Shown piece after piece: positions 1-7,393 of a stretch of 14,771 nt of DNA. The position numbers were made by a program, and so were the translations under genes. The stretch spans positions 1-14,771 of the forward strand of contig USJM01000026.1 in the NCBI GenBank assembly GCA_900555005.1. Direction: 5' to 3'. The notes under the pieces are model-generated. The model saw only the letters and a list, made by a program, of their open reading frames with translations. It was not told the DNA's origin and searched no databases. Numbering within the stretch: position 1 is the stretch's first letter; each line of letters begins with the position of its first letter. This DNA is from an uncultured Lachnospiraceae bacterium (GTDB lineage Bacteria > Bacillota_A > Clostridia > Lachnospirales > Lachnospiraceae).

Positions 1-485
1 TTTCTCACGCATCGCCCGTTCAAGCGCTTTAGTGATATCCGAGGCGTGATCGCTCTGAGGAAAAGCCCGGTTTCCGCGCTCACCTTTGTCCGGCAGCCAT
101 GCTCCTCAAACCACGCAATCACTGCCGCCGGGTCGAACCCGTAGACGGACGAGTATAAAAAGGAGGCATGACAGGAAACCTGGCTCAGGAAATCTTCCGG
201 ATCACAGGCATTGGTGAAATTACATCTGCCCTTTCCGGTAATATAAATCTTCTTCCCTGCCTTTTCATTTTTTTCGAGCAGGATCACACGAGCACCGGCT
301 TCCGCCGCCGCGCAGGCTGCCATCATGCCTGCCGCTCCTCCACCGACGACTAATACGTCCGCGCCGGGCGTTTCTTTTCCCGGCTTGCTTAGGAGACTTG
401 TCTTCCCGGCCGTTTTCCCTCCGGAAACCTTCTTACAGGCTGCCCTCTGGAGAGCTGTCGACTGGCTTCCTGCTTTCCCCCTCAC
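1..485 (-). CDS. NAD(P)/FAD-dependent oxidoreductase, HI0933/BaiN-like flavoprotein (3'-truncated, frameshifted)
   Basis: N-terminal part of an FAD-binding flavoprotein of the HI0933 family; the rest lies beyond the left edge. The Rossmann start is read from position 359 leftwards as DVLVVGGGAAGMMAA (dinucleotide-binding GxGxxA/G), followed by an acidic strand end (ILLEKNE) and the family signature GKGRCNFTN. Near 81-84 the frame breaks: upstream it reads HGCRTKV, while the next frame continues with the expected ERGNRAFPQSDHASD. Adding one base (GTG-AG to GTG-GAG) rejoins them. The start is uncertain. No ATG lies just before the Rossmann strand; I chose GTG at 485, preceded by GGGGGAG, which adds about 42 basic residues, and ATG at 530 is an alternative. 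Both overlap the tail of the upstream kinase gene. Members of the family are described as reductases or aminoacetone oxidases; the substrate here is unknown. It is probably co-transcribed with the two-component genes. Confidence 0.82.
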   Translation of the reverse strand, partial: MRGKAGSQSTALQRAACKKVSGGKTAGKTSLLSKPGKETPGADVLVVGGGAAGMMAACAAAEAGARVILLEKNEKAGKKIYITGKGRCNFTNACDPEDFLSQVSCHASFLYSSVYGFDPAAVIAWFEEHGCRTKVSAETGLFLRAITPRISLKRLNGRCVR

Positions 486-2370
486 AACTCTCTGCTCCCC
501 CGTTCTCCGGCTTTTTGCTTCCTGCCTCATCTTTTCTGATCCCGTCTTCCATTCTTTCTTCTGCATCCTGACGGCCTTCGGCCGTCTTCTGATCCTTTGG
601 ATCCTCTTTTCGGCCCGCCTTTTTTCCGACCGGCACCCAGACAGCATCTACTGCACGGTTTTCCTCTTCACGTTCTCTGCGGACCTGCTCTTTCCTCGCA
701 GCAGCCTCCTGCTGCCGCTGAAGCTGTCTTCTGTATTCCAGATCCTCCTCCTGGAGCCCTCGGTCCGTCTGAAGATCGGAGTCCTGACCTGCCCGCCGGC
801 TTCGCCGCCCTGCCTTGTCAGAAGATTTTTTTCATCCTCCATCTCTTCATCCACCAGCTCGCCGTCTCCGTCTTCCAACTCAAACCAGAATTCCACGCCA
901 TCCTCCACGTTGCGGACGCCATAACGCTGGTGGAAGGACTCCATGATTGCCTTCACAATCGCCAGGCCGACGCCGGCCCCCCCGTAAGCGCGGGTCCGGG
1001 CCTTGTCGACTTTGAAAAATTTGTCCCAGACATGCTCCAGATCCTCCTCCGGAATCGGCTTTCCTGTGTTGAAGACCGTTGTGCGGACGACACCTCGCTC
1101 AATGTCCTCCTCTACCCGGATCTGGATCTTCAGCGCCCCTTCCACATGGTTGATGGCGTTGCTGAGGTAGTTGGTCAGAACCTCTTCTACCTTGAACTCA
1201 TCCCCCCAGACATGGACACAGGTCGGACACTGCACCTCGATCAAAGCACCCTTCTGGTCCGCCAGGATCTTTGTGGAGGCGGTTTTTCCACGGATGAGTT
1301 CTGCCAGATCAAACCGTGTCATCTCCACCTTGTCATAGCCGGATTCCAGCTGATTGAGCGCCATCAGCTTACGGACCAGCTGGTTCATCTTCCCGGCCTC
1401 GTCGATGATGACACTGCAATAATAATCTCTGGACTCCGGATCATCATTGACGCAATCCTGCAGTCCCTCCGCGTATCCCTGGATCAGCGCCAGCGGCGTC
1501 TTCAGCTCATGCGAGACATTCGACAGAAACTCGCGGCGCTCATCCTCTGCCTTGATTTTCGCATCCAGATTCGCCTGTAATTCATTGTTGGCTGTCTTCA
1601 GCTCAGAGATCGTCTTTTCCAGGGTCTGACTCATCTGATTGAAATGCTCGCCCAGCCGCCCGATTTCATTCGTGCCGCCCGACGTATACCTGGCATTGAA
1701 GTCCAGGTTTGCCATGCGCTCGGACAGCTCTGTCAGCTCTGTCAGCGGTTTTGTGAGCCGTTTCGACATCAGCCGATCATGATTACACTGAGGAAAATGG
1801 CCAGCAGGATCATGTACATGACAAACTCATTGGAAATCTTTGCAGATGTCCGGATGCTCTCCACCGGGACCCGGAGCAGGATGTGGTAGCCGTTTTTCGT
1901 GAAGGTTCCATACAGCTCCAGATAGACGGCATTGCCCAGATGGTCATCCTTCTTCTTCTGAATTGTGTAATTGCTCTCCTTCTTTACAACCTGGTGCCCT
2001 GGTCGATCCCCCATATGTATCCATTCAGTCTTGCAGACAGGATCTCAAGGCTGTCGTTTCCCGTTCCGTATACGAGAACCGGAACATAGTCCGCATCCGT
2101 AATCGCAGCGATCACACTGTTCTTCTGCGTCGTCTCCAGGAAGTTTTTATTAAAAAATGTTTGATTCAGCCCATCCGCTGTCACATGTTCGTCCGCCATC
2201 TCGAACATAGAGACAAGGGTGTTCTCCAGCCGCCTTTCATAGAACTTCTCCAGCAGAAAGGTGTTGGCCAGAAACATCAGCAGCATGATGATCCCGATGA
2301 TCGACAGGAAGGTAACCGTCAGCTGTCTGGATATGGACGTACGCTTACTCTTTTGTTTCTTTATGCTCAT
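433..2370 (-). CDS. Two-component sensor histidine kinase with HAMP domain (broken by 2-3 single-base frameshifts)
   Basis: Membrane sensor kinase partner of the adjacent response regulator; its ATG lies inside the last 26 bases of that gene, so translation is probably coupled. Domain order after repair: TM helix 1 (residues about 16-38, LSIIGIIMLLMFLANTFLL), an extracytoplasmic domain of about 130 residues, TM helix 2 (MILLAIFLSVIMIG), HAMP (KPLTELTELSERM), a HisKA H-box SHELKTP with the phospho-accepting His near residue 287, an N-box-like NYLSNAINH, and an ATP lid ending GGAGVGLAIVKAI. Breaks lie near 1997-1999 (DQG to HQVVKKESN) and 1771-1774 (VIMIG, stop, then MSKRLTKP); each is repaired by one added base. 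The current frame then runs to a stop at 648. A third break in the seven-T run 826-832 seems likely: adding one base opens a coiled-coil-like tail rich in E, Q, K and R to a stop at 433, giving about 646 residues. Without it the protein has about 574. The signal sensed is unknown. Confidence 0.85.
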
Positions 2371-3046
2371 CGTCCGCCTCGAACTTGTAGCCCATCCCCC
2401 AGATGGTCTTGATATAGTTGCCGCGCTGTCCCATCTTTGCTCTCAGTTTCTTGACATGTGTATCAATCGTCCGGGCATCCCCGAAGTAGTCATAATTCCA
2501 GACGCTGTTGAGAATCTTCTCACGCGACAGCGCGATTCCCTGGTTCTCCACAAAATAGGTCAGAAGCTCAAATTCCTTGAACGAAAGTTCCACCGGCTGT
2601 CCGTCGATCTGAACCTGATGCGCGGCCTTGTCAATCTCAATCGCCCCTGCCTTCAGAATATCATCCGATCCAAATGCGCCGCTCCTGCGCAGGAGGGCTT
2701 CCACACGCGCAACCAGAATCTTCGGGCTGAACGGCTTCGACACATAGTCGTCAACTCCGAGCTCAAAGCCAAGCGCTTCGTCCCGCTCATCCGATTTGGC
2801 CGTCAGCATGATGATCGGCACCTTCGACTCCTTCCGGATCTCGCGGACAACCTCCCAGCCGTCCATTTTCGGCATCATGACATCCAGAATGATCAGCGCA
2901 ATATCCCGTGTCGAGAAAAACTTATCAACTGCCTCGGCACCGTCCCCGGCTTCGATGACTTCAAAATTCTTCTTGACCAGAAAGTCCCGGACTAGCTTCC
3001 TCATCCGTTCCTCATCATCGACGACCATCACCTTCAATGTCTCCAT
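2345..3046 (-). CDS. OmpR/PhoB-family response regulator transcription factor
   Basis: Intact 233-residue DNA-binding response regulator. The receiver domain occupies residues 1-120. It has the acidic pocket D10-D11, the phospho-acceptor D55 in LIILDVMMPKMDGW, the switch Thr in IIMLTAK and the conserved Lys in YVSKPFSP. A C-terminal winged helix follows (about 133-225), with the family-typical SFKEFELLTYFVENQG, the recognition-helix segment DARTIDTHVKKLRAKMG and a closing IKTIWGMGYKFE. The start ATG is preceded by GGAGGAATGAGCG, whose GGAGG lies inside the last codons of the relQ-like gene; only three bases separate the two genes. The kinase start overlaps its 3' end. It therefore acts in one operon with an alarmone synthetase and a sensor kinase. 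Closest named relatives by layout would be PhoB, WalR or ResD types; the sequence does not decide which regulon it controls. Confidence 0.95.
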   Translation of the reverse strand: METLKVMVVDDEERMRKLVRDFLVKKNFEVIEAGDGAEAVDKFFSTRDIALIILDVMMPKMDGWEVVREIRKESKVPIIMLTAKSDERDEALGFELGVDDYVSKPFSPKILVARVEALLRRSGAFGSDDILKAGAIEIDKAAHQVQIDGQPVELSFKEFELLTYFVENQGIALSREKILNSVWNYDYFGDARTIDTHVKKLRAKMGQRGNYIKTIWGMGYKFEADDEHKETKE

Positions 3047-3049
3047 CGC

Positions 3050-3747
3050 TCATTCCTCCTCCATGTCTTCATATTTTGCCAGGCGGTTTTTGATATCAAG
3101 CATCCGCCTGTCTGTCTCCGCAATCGTATCCGCGCACTCACGCAGTTCCGCAGAGATTGCATTCAGATCGACATCCCCCGGCAGTGTCTTTTTGTACCGG
3201 ATCTGATGCTCAAGGCTCGCCCAGAAATTCATCGCAATCGTCCGGATCTGGATCTCCACGCGCAGGTACCGGGTCGTCGCGAAAAGTAAACGGGTATCTC
3301 GACAATCATGTGATAGCTGCGGTACCCGTTCTCCTTCGGGTTTCTGATGTAATCCTTGATGGATATGACCTTCAGGTCGTCCTGTCTTCCGAGCATCCGC
3401 GCGATGTCATAGATGTCGTCAATGAAATTGCAGATGACACGGACTCCTGCCACATCGTTCAGATTCCGGACGATGCTCTTGACTGAAATCTCCTGCCCCC
3501 GTTTTTTCAGTTTTCTGTAGATGCTCATCGGCGTCTTGACCCTGCTCTCGATCGAGGAGATCGGGTTGCGCCTGTATCTGACAGAGAACTCCTCATCCAG
3601 AATCTCAAGCTTCGTCTGAACCTGCCGGATCGCGCAGTCATACATCATCATCAGTTCTTCAAACTGTTTCGTCTCCTCAAACAGGCCGTCCCCATTCTTC
3701 TGCCTGCCCCGCTCCTCGGCCTGGCTCCGGATCTCCTGGTTCATCAT
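3050..3747 (-). CDS. relQ: Small alarmone synthetase, RelQ/YjbM-type GTP pyrophosphokinase (one frameshift)
   Basis: Cytosolic enzyme expected to transfer pyrophosphate from ATP to GDP or GTP, making (p)ppGpp without the hydrolase domain of long Rel proteins. Seen: RVKTPMSIYRKLKKRG (residues 69-84, substrate-binding basic stretch), DVAGVRV (98-104, metal-binding Asp), NPKENGYRSYHMIVEI (136-151) and EIQIRT with the catalytic-type Glu, followed by FWASLEHQIRYKK and a helical C-terminus ending KYEDMEEE. The frame is lost between about 3268 and 3283; one added base joins VYFS to RYLRVEIQIRT and gives 232 residues, normal for small synthetases. Start: the first of two adjacent ATGs at 3747, with AAGGAG seven bases upstream. 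The open frame continues further upstream, but that stretch is the divergent ssrA promoter and is not protein-like. It is the first gene of the operon with the response regulator and kinase. RelP is the alternative within the family. Confidence 0.86.
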
Positions 3748-3781
3748 CTCTTCGCTCCTTGTTATTTTACACATTTTTACT

Positions 3782-3787
3782 ATGATA
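3782..3787 (-). promoter_or_regulatory. Candidate extended -10 of the relQ operon promoter
   Basis: On the minus strand the leader of relQ contains TGGTATCAT, an extended -10 (TGn) followed by TATCAT, about 35 bases before the ATG. No good -35 is found 16-18 bases upstream, so the call rests on the extended -10 and on its position between the divergent genes. AAGGAG at 3755-3760 is the ribosome binding site. Confidence 0.4.
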
Positions 3788-3849
3788 CCACGCAGCAGTG
3801 TTGGAACTGTGAAAAACTTTCGGCCTGTTTTTAGATAATTGATCCTTCC

Positions 3850-3878
3850 TTGACGGTTTGTCCTGCAGACGGTATACT
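3850..3878 (+). promoter_or_regulatory. RpoD-type promoter of ssrA
   Basis: TTGACG at 3850-3855 and TATACT at 3873-3878, separated by exactly 17 bases, form a near-consensus housekeeping promoter. Transcription would start near 3885, about 14 bases before the mature tmRNA 5' end; that short leader would be removed by RNase P. Confidence 0.85.
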
Positions 3879-3898
3879 GGATGTACAGATTCACCTCC

Positions 3899-4240
3899 GG
3901 GGTAGTAAAGGTTTCGACGGGGGCTGTGAAGCTGGAGAAGCTATCCGCAGGGTGATGCGTTAAATCCCAACCTAAATATAAACGCTGATAACAACGTTGA
4001 ACTCGCTGCAGCCTGACGGCTGCAACTGCCTGATCTGAAGCACCTGCACTGCAGACTCAGGTATCGAACTTGCAGGAAACGACTTATGCAAAGCTTTGAG
4101 CATATGGGCGTATCATGAAGCTACTGAAACCGCAAGGGTGTCTGTTCCCGTGCGGCGGAGGGAATGTCAATAGACAGACTACGATAGTAGAAGGACAGGG
4201 GATTGGCTTTCGGACACGAGTTCGACTCTCGTCTACTCCA
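3899..4240 (+). ncRNA. ssrA: tmRNA (transfer-messenger RNA)
   Basis: The RNA that rescues stalled ribosomes together with SmpB. The 5' end GGGGTAG (3899-3905) pairs with CTACTCC (4233-4239) as a seven-base-pair acceptor stem with one G-U pair. The 5' part has the tmRNA-typical GGTTTCGACGGGGGCTGTGA. The 3' part has a T arm, ACGAG-TTCGACT-CTCGT. In between lie the tag reading frame and G/C-rich pseudoknot segments. Length is about 342 nt, normal for bacterial tmRNA. After the discriminator A4240 the DNA reads CTT, so the terminal CCA is not encoded and would have to be added by tRNA nucleotidyltransferase. The gene is the only one on the plus strand here, with its own promoter and terminator. 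Confidence 0.96.
3981..4016 (+). other. tmRNA proteolysis-tag reading frame
   Basis: Within ssrA the frame AAC GCT GAT AAC AAC GTT GAA CTC GCT GCA GCC TGA encodes NADNNVELAAA. The hydrophobic LAAA end is the ClpXP-type degron seen in Firmicutes tags. The resume codon may be AAC at 3981 or GCT at 3984, giving (A)NADNNVELAAA or (A)ADNNVELAAA; sequence alone does not settle this. Confidence 0.85.
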
Positions 4241-4250
4241 CTTACCATGC

Positions 4251-4283
4251 AAAATCCGAACTCTCATGAGTTCGGATTTTTTT
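4251..4283. terminator. Bidirectional Rho-independent terminator between ssrA and the exonuclease gene
   Basis: A perfect 13-base inverted repeat (AAAATCCGAACTC at 4251-4263, GAGTTCGGATTTT at 4268-4280) with a four-base TCAT loop. It is followed by a T run on the plus strand and has A residues on the other side that become a T run on the minus strand. It can therefore end both convergent transcripts. Confidence 0.93.
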
Positions 4284-4314
4284 CGCAGTCGCATTCCATG
4301 TGCGCTCTTCCCCT

Positions 4315-4851
4315 TCACCGGTTCAGCGAACAGGTTCGAATGAACGGTTTGATGTTCGCCCCACTCTGAAGATACCGAAGGAGGATCTGAGCACAGGCTC
4401 TGCTGTCGCTGTCCGCCTTGTGGTGATCGAGTGCAATTCCATAATAGTCACACAGCTCGTTCAGCTTGTGGCTGATTCCCGGAAGGAGACGTCTTCCCAT
4501 CTGGACCGTACAGATATAGTACGCATAAGGCTTCCATTCAATTTCATAGGCAAGCAGACATCTCTTCAGAACCCCCATATCAAACTGAGCATTATGCGCC
4601 ACCAGAAGGCCGCCTGACATGTATGGCTCAATTTTCTCCCAGACCTCCGGAAAGGAAGGCGCGTTCCGGACGGATTCTTCGCTGATCCCGGTCAGCATCG
4701 TATTAAACGAATCAAAATGAGTCTCCGGATTGACAAGTGTGTAGAATTCCTTTTCGATCTGTCCGTTCTCAATGATCGTGATGCCGATCGCACTCATCCG
4801 GTTGTTCATTCTGTTTGGCGTCTCTACATCGAATACCGTAAACTGCGACAT
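4315..4851 (-). CDS. DnaQ-like 3'-5' exonuclease (DEDDh family)
   Basis: Intact 178-residue protein of the DnaQ/epsilon exonuclease superfamily. The three metal-binding motifs are present: Exo I as FDVETPN (D8 and E10), Exo II as HNAQFDMGVL, and Exo III as HHKADSDS (His and Asp of DEDDh). There is no polymerase, helicase or BRCT domain, so it is a stand-alone exonuclease for DNA or RNA ends; the exact substrate is open. The start at 4851 was chosen because GGAG lies six bases upstream; the frame is also open from an ATG at 4899. The gene lies 76 bases after smpB with no terminator between, so the two are probably co-transcribed, and it ends at the shared terminator with ssrA. Confidence 0.9.
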   Translation of the reverse strand: MSQFTVFDVETPNRMNNRMSAIGITIIENGQIEKEFYTLVNPETHFDSFNTMLTGISEESVRNAPSFPEVWEKIEPYMSGGLLVAHNAQFDMGVLKRCLLAYEIEWKPYAYYICTVQMGRRLLPGISHKLNELCDYYGIALDHHKADSDSRACAQILLRYLQSGANIKPFIRTCSLNR

Positions 4852-4926
4852 AGCCATCTCCTCTGCCGGATCCAGTCTGAATGCTTCCCGCATCCGCACA
4901 TTCTGTCCTGCCGGCGCGCTCAGTGT

Positions 4927-5391
4927 TCAGCGGTTGTATTCCTTGAATGCCCGCTCCATTGATCGCTTTGCATCCTTCTTCGCAATATCTGCCCGCTTAT
5001 CGTACTGCTTCTTTCCTCTTGCTACTCCGATTTCGACCTTCACAAGCGATCCCTTCAGGTAAACCTTGAGCGGAACAATGGTAAAACCCTTCTGCTGGAT
5101 GGCTCCCCAGAGTTTGTTAAGCTCCTGCCTGTGAAGAAGAAGCTTCCTTGGTCGGAGCGGATCCTTGTTGAAAATGTTTCCCTTCTCATACGGGCTGATA
5201 TTCATGCCGTAGATCAGCGCTTCTCCGTTGACCATGCTGATGTAAGCTTCCTTGATGCTGCACTTCCCCATCCGAAGCGACTTGACTTCTGTTCCTGCAA
5301 GCGCGATTCCTGCCTCGTATGTCTCATCGATGAAGTAGTCATGATAAGCCTTTTTATTGTTTGCGATCAGTCTGACTGATTCCTTTCCCAT
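4927..5391 (-). CDS. smpB: SsrA-binding protein SmpB
   Basis: Intact 154-residue RNA-binding protein that delivers alanyl-tmRNA to stalled ribosomes and mimics the codon-anticodon stem. Recognised by the N-terminal [19 protein letters not shown], the OB-fold segment [18 protein letters not shown], the segment [20 protein letters not shown], the segment [22 protein letters not shown] and the basic C-terminal tail [12 protein letters not shown] that enters the mRNA channel. Start at 5391: AGGAG lies a few bases upstream and the N-terminus [15 protein letters not shown] fits the family. The frame stays open upstream to 5622, but that stretch contains the htrA terminator. Its RNA partner ssrA lies about 0.7 kb away in convergent orientation, with one exonuclease gene between. 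Confidence 0.97.
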   Translation of the reverse strand: MGKESVRLIANNKKAYHDYFIDETYEAGIALAGTEVKSLRMGKCSIKEAYISMVNGEALIYGMNISPYEKGNIFNKDPLRPRKLLLHRQELNKLWGAIQQKGFTIVPLKVYLKGSLVKVEIGVARGKKQYDKRADIAKKDAKRSMERAFKEYNR

Positions 5392-5552
5392 TCTTCTTCT
5401 CCTGAACTTCCGGTCTCCAACAACTCTTCTGCCCGGCCGCTGCGATTTCTTCCGATTGCTGTTCTCTGCATCGCATGCCTGCTCCACCGCCAGTCTGTCC
5501 GCTTCCCTCGCGGTTTTATTCTTCAGCCTCCGGCAGCTGTTTCTGTGATCAG
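5392..5552 (-). other. Region between the htrA terminator and smpB
   Basis: About 160 bases with no recognisable promoter of consensus quality. In the frame of smpB it stays open and would encode a very basic stretch (for example [13 protein letters not shown]). That could be chance, or a relic of an upstream gene such as rnr, which often precedes smpB in Firmicutes. I cannot support a gene here. Confidence 0.3.
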
Positions 5553-5586
5553 AAAAAGTGCGGGGCGATGATACCTTGCCCCGCAC
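5553..5586 (-). terminator. Rho-independent terminator after the htrA-like gene
   Basis: On the minus strand GTGCGGGGC (5586-5578) and GCCCCGCAC (5566-5558) form a perfect nine-base-pair, G/C-rich stem with an 11-base loop, followed by TTTTT (5557-5553). Confidence 0.95.
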
Positions 5587-5596
5587 GATTCTTATA

Positions 5597-7241
5597 TTAC
5601 CGCTGCCCGGCGATTTCTGCAATCAGGTCCGGAACTCACATTCAGAATTCTGCACTTCCACTACCATTGGCCCTGAAGCATTCCCATCCTGTCCGCTGTA
5701 CGGAATGCCAGAGCCGTTTCCGGAACCTCCGCCGAATGGATAACCGAACTCATTTCCACTGCCGCTTCCGTCCTGTCCGCCGAAAAAGCTGCCCCATGGA
5801 ATCGTGATGCTCCCGTCTCCGTCACTGCCATCTGACGGCGGAAGCGTCTGGGACCCGTCGTCTGTGTCGCCTGAGGATCCGTCGTTGTCATCACTGTTCT
5901 TGTCCTGTCCGTCAGCCTTGTCTCCGTCTGAGTTCTTTTTGTCAGAACTGTCAGATGCGTTCTGCTCCTTCCTGGCTGCTTTCACCTCATCGGTTGCCTC
6001 GCCAAGCGTAACCTCCGCTGTCTTTTCCTCATAACTGTTTCCGGAAGCCCTTTCATAGGCAATCTTCACCTTTTCACCCGGAGCATAATACTGAATCTTC
6101 TTTAAAAGCGTATCCCTGGAATCAATCGACAGGCCGTCAAACTTTGTGATGACGTCGCCCTTCTGAAGACCTGCCTTCTCAGCGGCGGAACCCTTCTCAA
6201 CCGAGTAAACATATGCGCCCTTCGGGATGTTATACATCTGGCTGGCTTCATCTGTCACCGGTGCCACTGTAATGCCAAGATACCCGTAATCGTCCAGCGT
6301 ATCCCTCGTCTTGCGGTTGATCAGGTCCTGCAGAACCGGAATCGCGGTATTGATCGGGACCGCATACCCGACATTATCTCCTTCCAGATAGCCTGCGTTG
6401 AAAATTCCGATGACTTCGCCCTTTGCATTCAGGACAGCTCCGCCGCTCTGTCCCTGATTCGCGGCGCCATCGGCTGGAACTCTGTCCAGGTTCCCTCGTC
6501 CGTCTCAACCTTGCAGTTCAGCGCCGCGATAATGCCGGATGTCACAGTCAGTCCCTGTCCAAGTGTGTTTCCGATTGTAATCGCAGTCTGACCGACCTTG
6601 AGCTTGTCAGAATTTCCGAGCACAGCAACCTTCAGCTGCTTCAGCACATCCTCCTTGATATCCTTCAACTGAACTGCGACAACAGCCACATCTGTCGACG
6701 GATCTGCTCCCTTCACCTTGGCTGCGACGACCTTGTCCTCTTCATTGTCTGTGTCAACTGAAAAGGCAACTGTGACGTCCGTCGCATTGTCCACAACGTG
6801 ATTATTCGTCGCGATCAGCAGCTCGTCAGCGGTCTGCGCAATGATAAATCCCGATGCTGCACCCTCTTCCTCAACACTATGCTTCCCGCCAAAGTAATCC
6901 TCGACTTCCTGAACACTCTTCTCAGAAATGGTGACAATGGACGGCATACATGCATCCACGACATCTGAAACATCAATCGCTGTGACCTGTGCGTCCTGTG
7001 TCCCCGTCGTCTCAAGCTGCGGGTAGCTGCTCTTTTCCGAATCCTTCTTATCAGCAGATACATCCTGCGTGTCAGCTTCTGTCTGCTCCTCCGTTTCCGT
7101 CTGACTGGCAGCCTCTTTCCCGGTCTGGAGGATCGTTCCGGCAAATGTATATGGGGCTGCGCTCACGCTCATCGCTGCGGTCAGAATCGCCGCCAGCACC
7201 CTTGCAGAGATTCTTCTGTTTCTCAGCTTCTTATCGTACAT
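5597..7241 (-). CDS. Secreted HtrA/DegP-like trypsin-family serine protease with PDZ domain (frameshifted)
   Basis: Extracytoplasmic quality-control protease. The N-terminus [10 protein letters not shown] plus a hydrophobic stretch ending [12 protein letters not shown] looks like a cleavable signal peptide, followed by an acidic Thr/Glu/Asp/Ser-rich linker. The catalytic triad is visible: His in [12 protein letters not shown], Asp in [10 protein letters not shown] and Ser in [18 protein letters not shown] domain follows (YLGITVAP to about KVKIAYER, with [14 protein letters not shown]). The last 130 or so residues are low-complexity acidic and Gly/Ser-rich sequence. The frame breaks near 6470-6478, just before the catalytic Ser (TWTEFQ to [11 protein letters not shown]); one added base joins it. 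The frame stops at 5623 (CEFRT); adding one base near 5620 would give an end LIAEIAGQR with stop at 5597, which I prefer but cannot prove. Start at 7241 has AAGGAG seven to eight bases upstream. The gene is monocistronic. Confidence 0.88.
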
Positions 7242-7262
7242 TGGAGAGCTCCTTTCATGCAT

Positions 7263-7338
7263 TCAAATGATAACTCCTATCTTAAGAAGCTTCTGTGTCA
7301 AAGGTGTGAAAATTCAGCTGATTCTGTGTGTCAATCTG
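7263..7338 (-). promoter_or_regulatory. htrA leader with repeated TTGACACA-like boxes
   Basis: The minus strand of this short region holds two exact TTGACACA octamers (7334-7327 and 7301-7294) and a related TTTCACAC (7311-7304). The promoter of the protease gene must lie here. Either octamer could supply a TTGACA -35, but neither has a good -10 at 16-18 bases, so the promoter itself is not assigned. The repeats could be operators. Confidence 0.35.
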
Positions 7339-7370
7339 AAAAAGGGCAGCTCCCGCAGGAGTCTGCCCTT
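7339..7370 (-). terminator. Rho-independent terminator after gpmI
   Basis: On the minus strand AAGGGCAG (7370-7363) pairs with CTGCCCTT (7349-7342), with an inner CTCC/GGAG extension and one bulged base, followed by TTTC. Confidence 0.9.
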
Positions 7371-7393
7371 CAGCGCCTATTCAACGGTATCAC

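Noticed and set aside
597..1580. Long plus-strand open frame opposite the histidine kinase
   Set aside because: It is antisense to a well-supported kinase with HAMP and H-box motifs, shows no domain pattern, and is a usual by-product of the G/C-rich codon use.
3748..3894. N-terminal extension of the alarmone synthetase into the ssrA promoter
   Set aside because: It is not protein-like, overlaps a consensus promoter on the other strand, and the AAGGAG before 3747 marks the real start.
5392..5622. N-terminal extension of SmpB to 5622
   Set aside because: The extension would include a perfect Rho-independent terminator; the ribosome binding site and family N-terminus both point to 5391.
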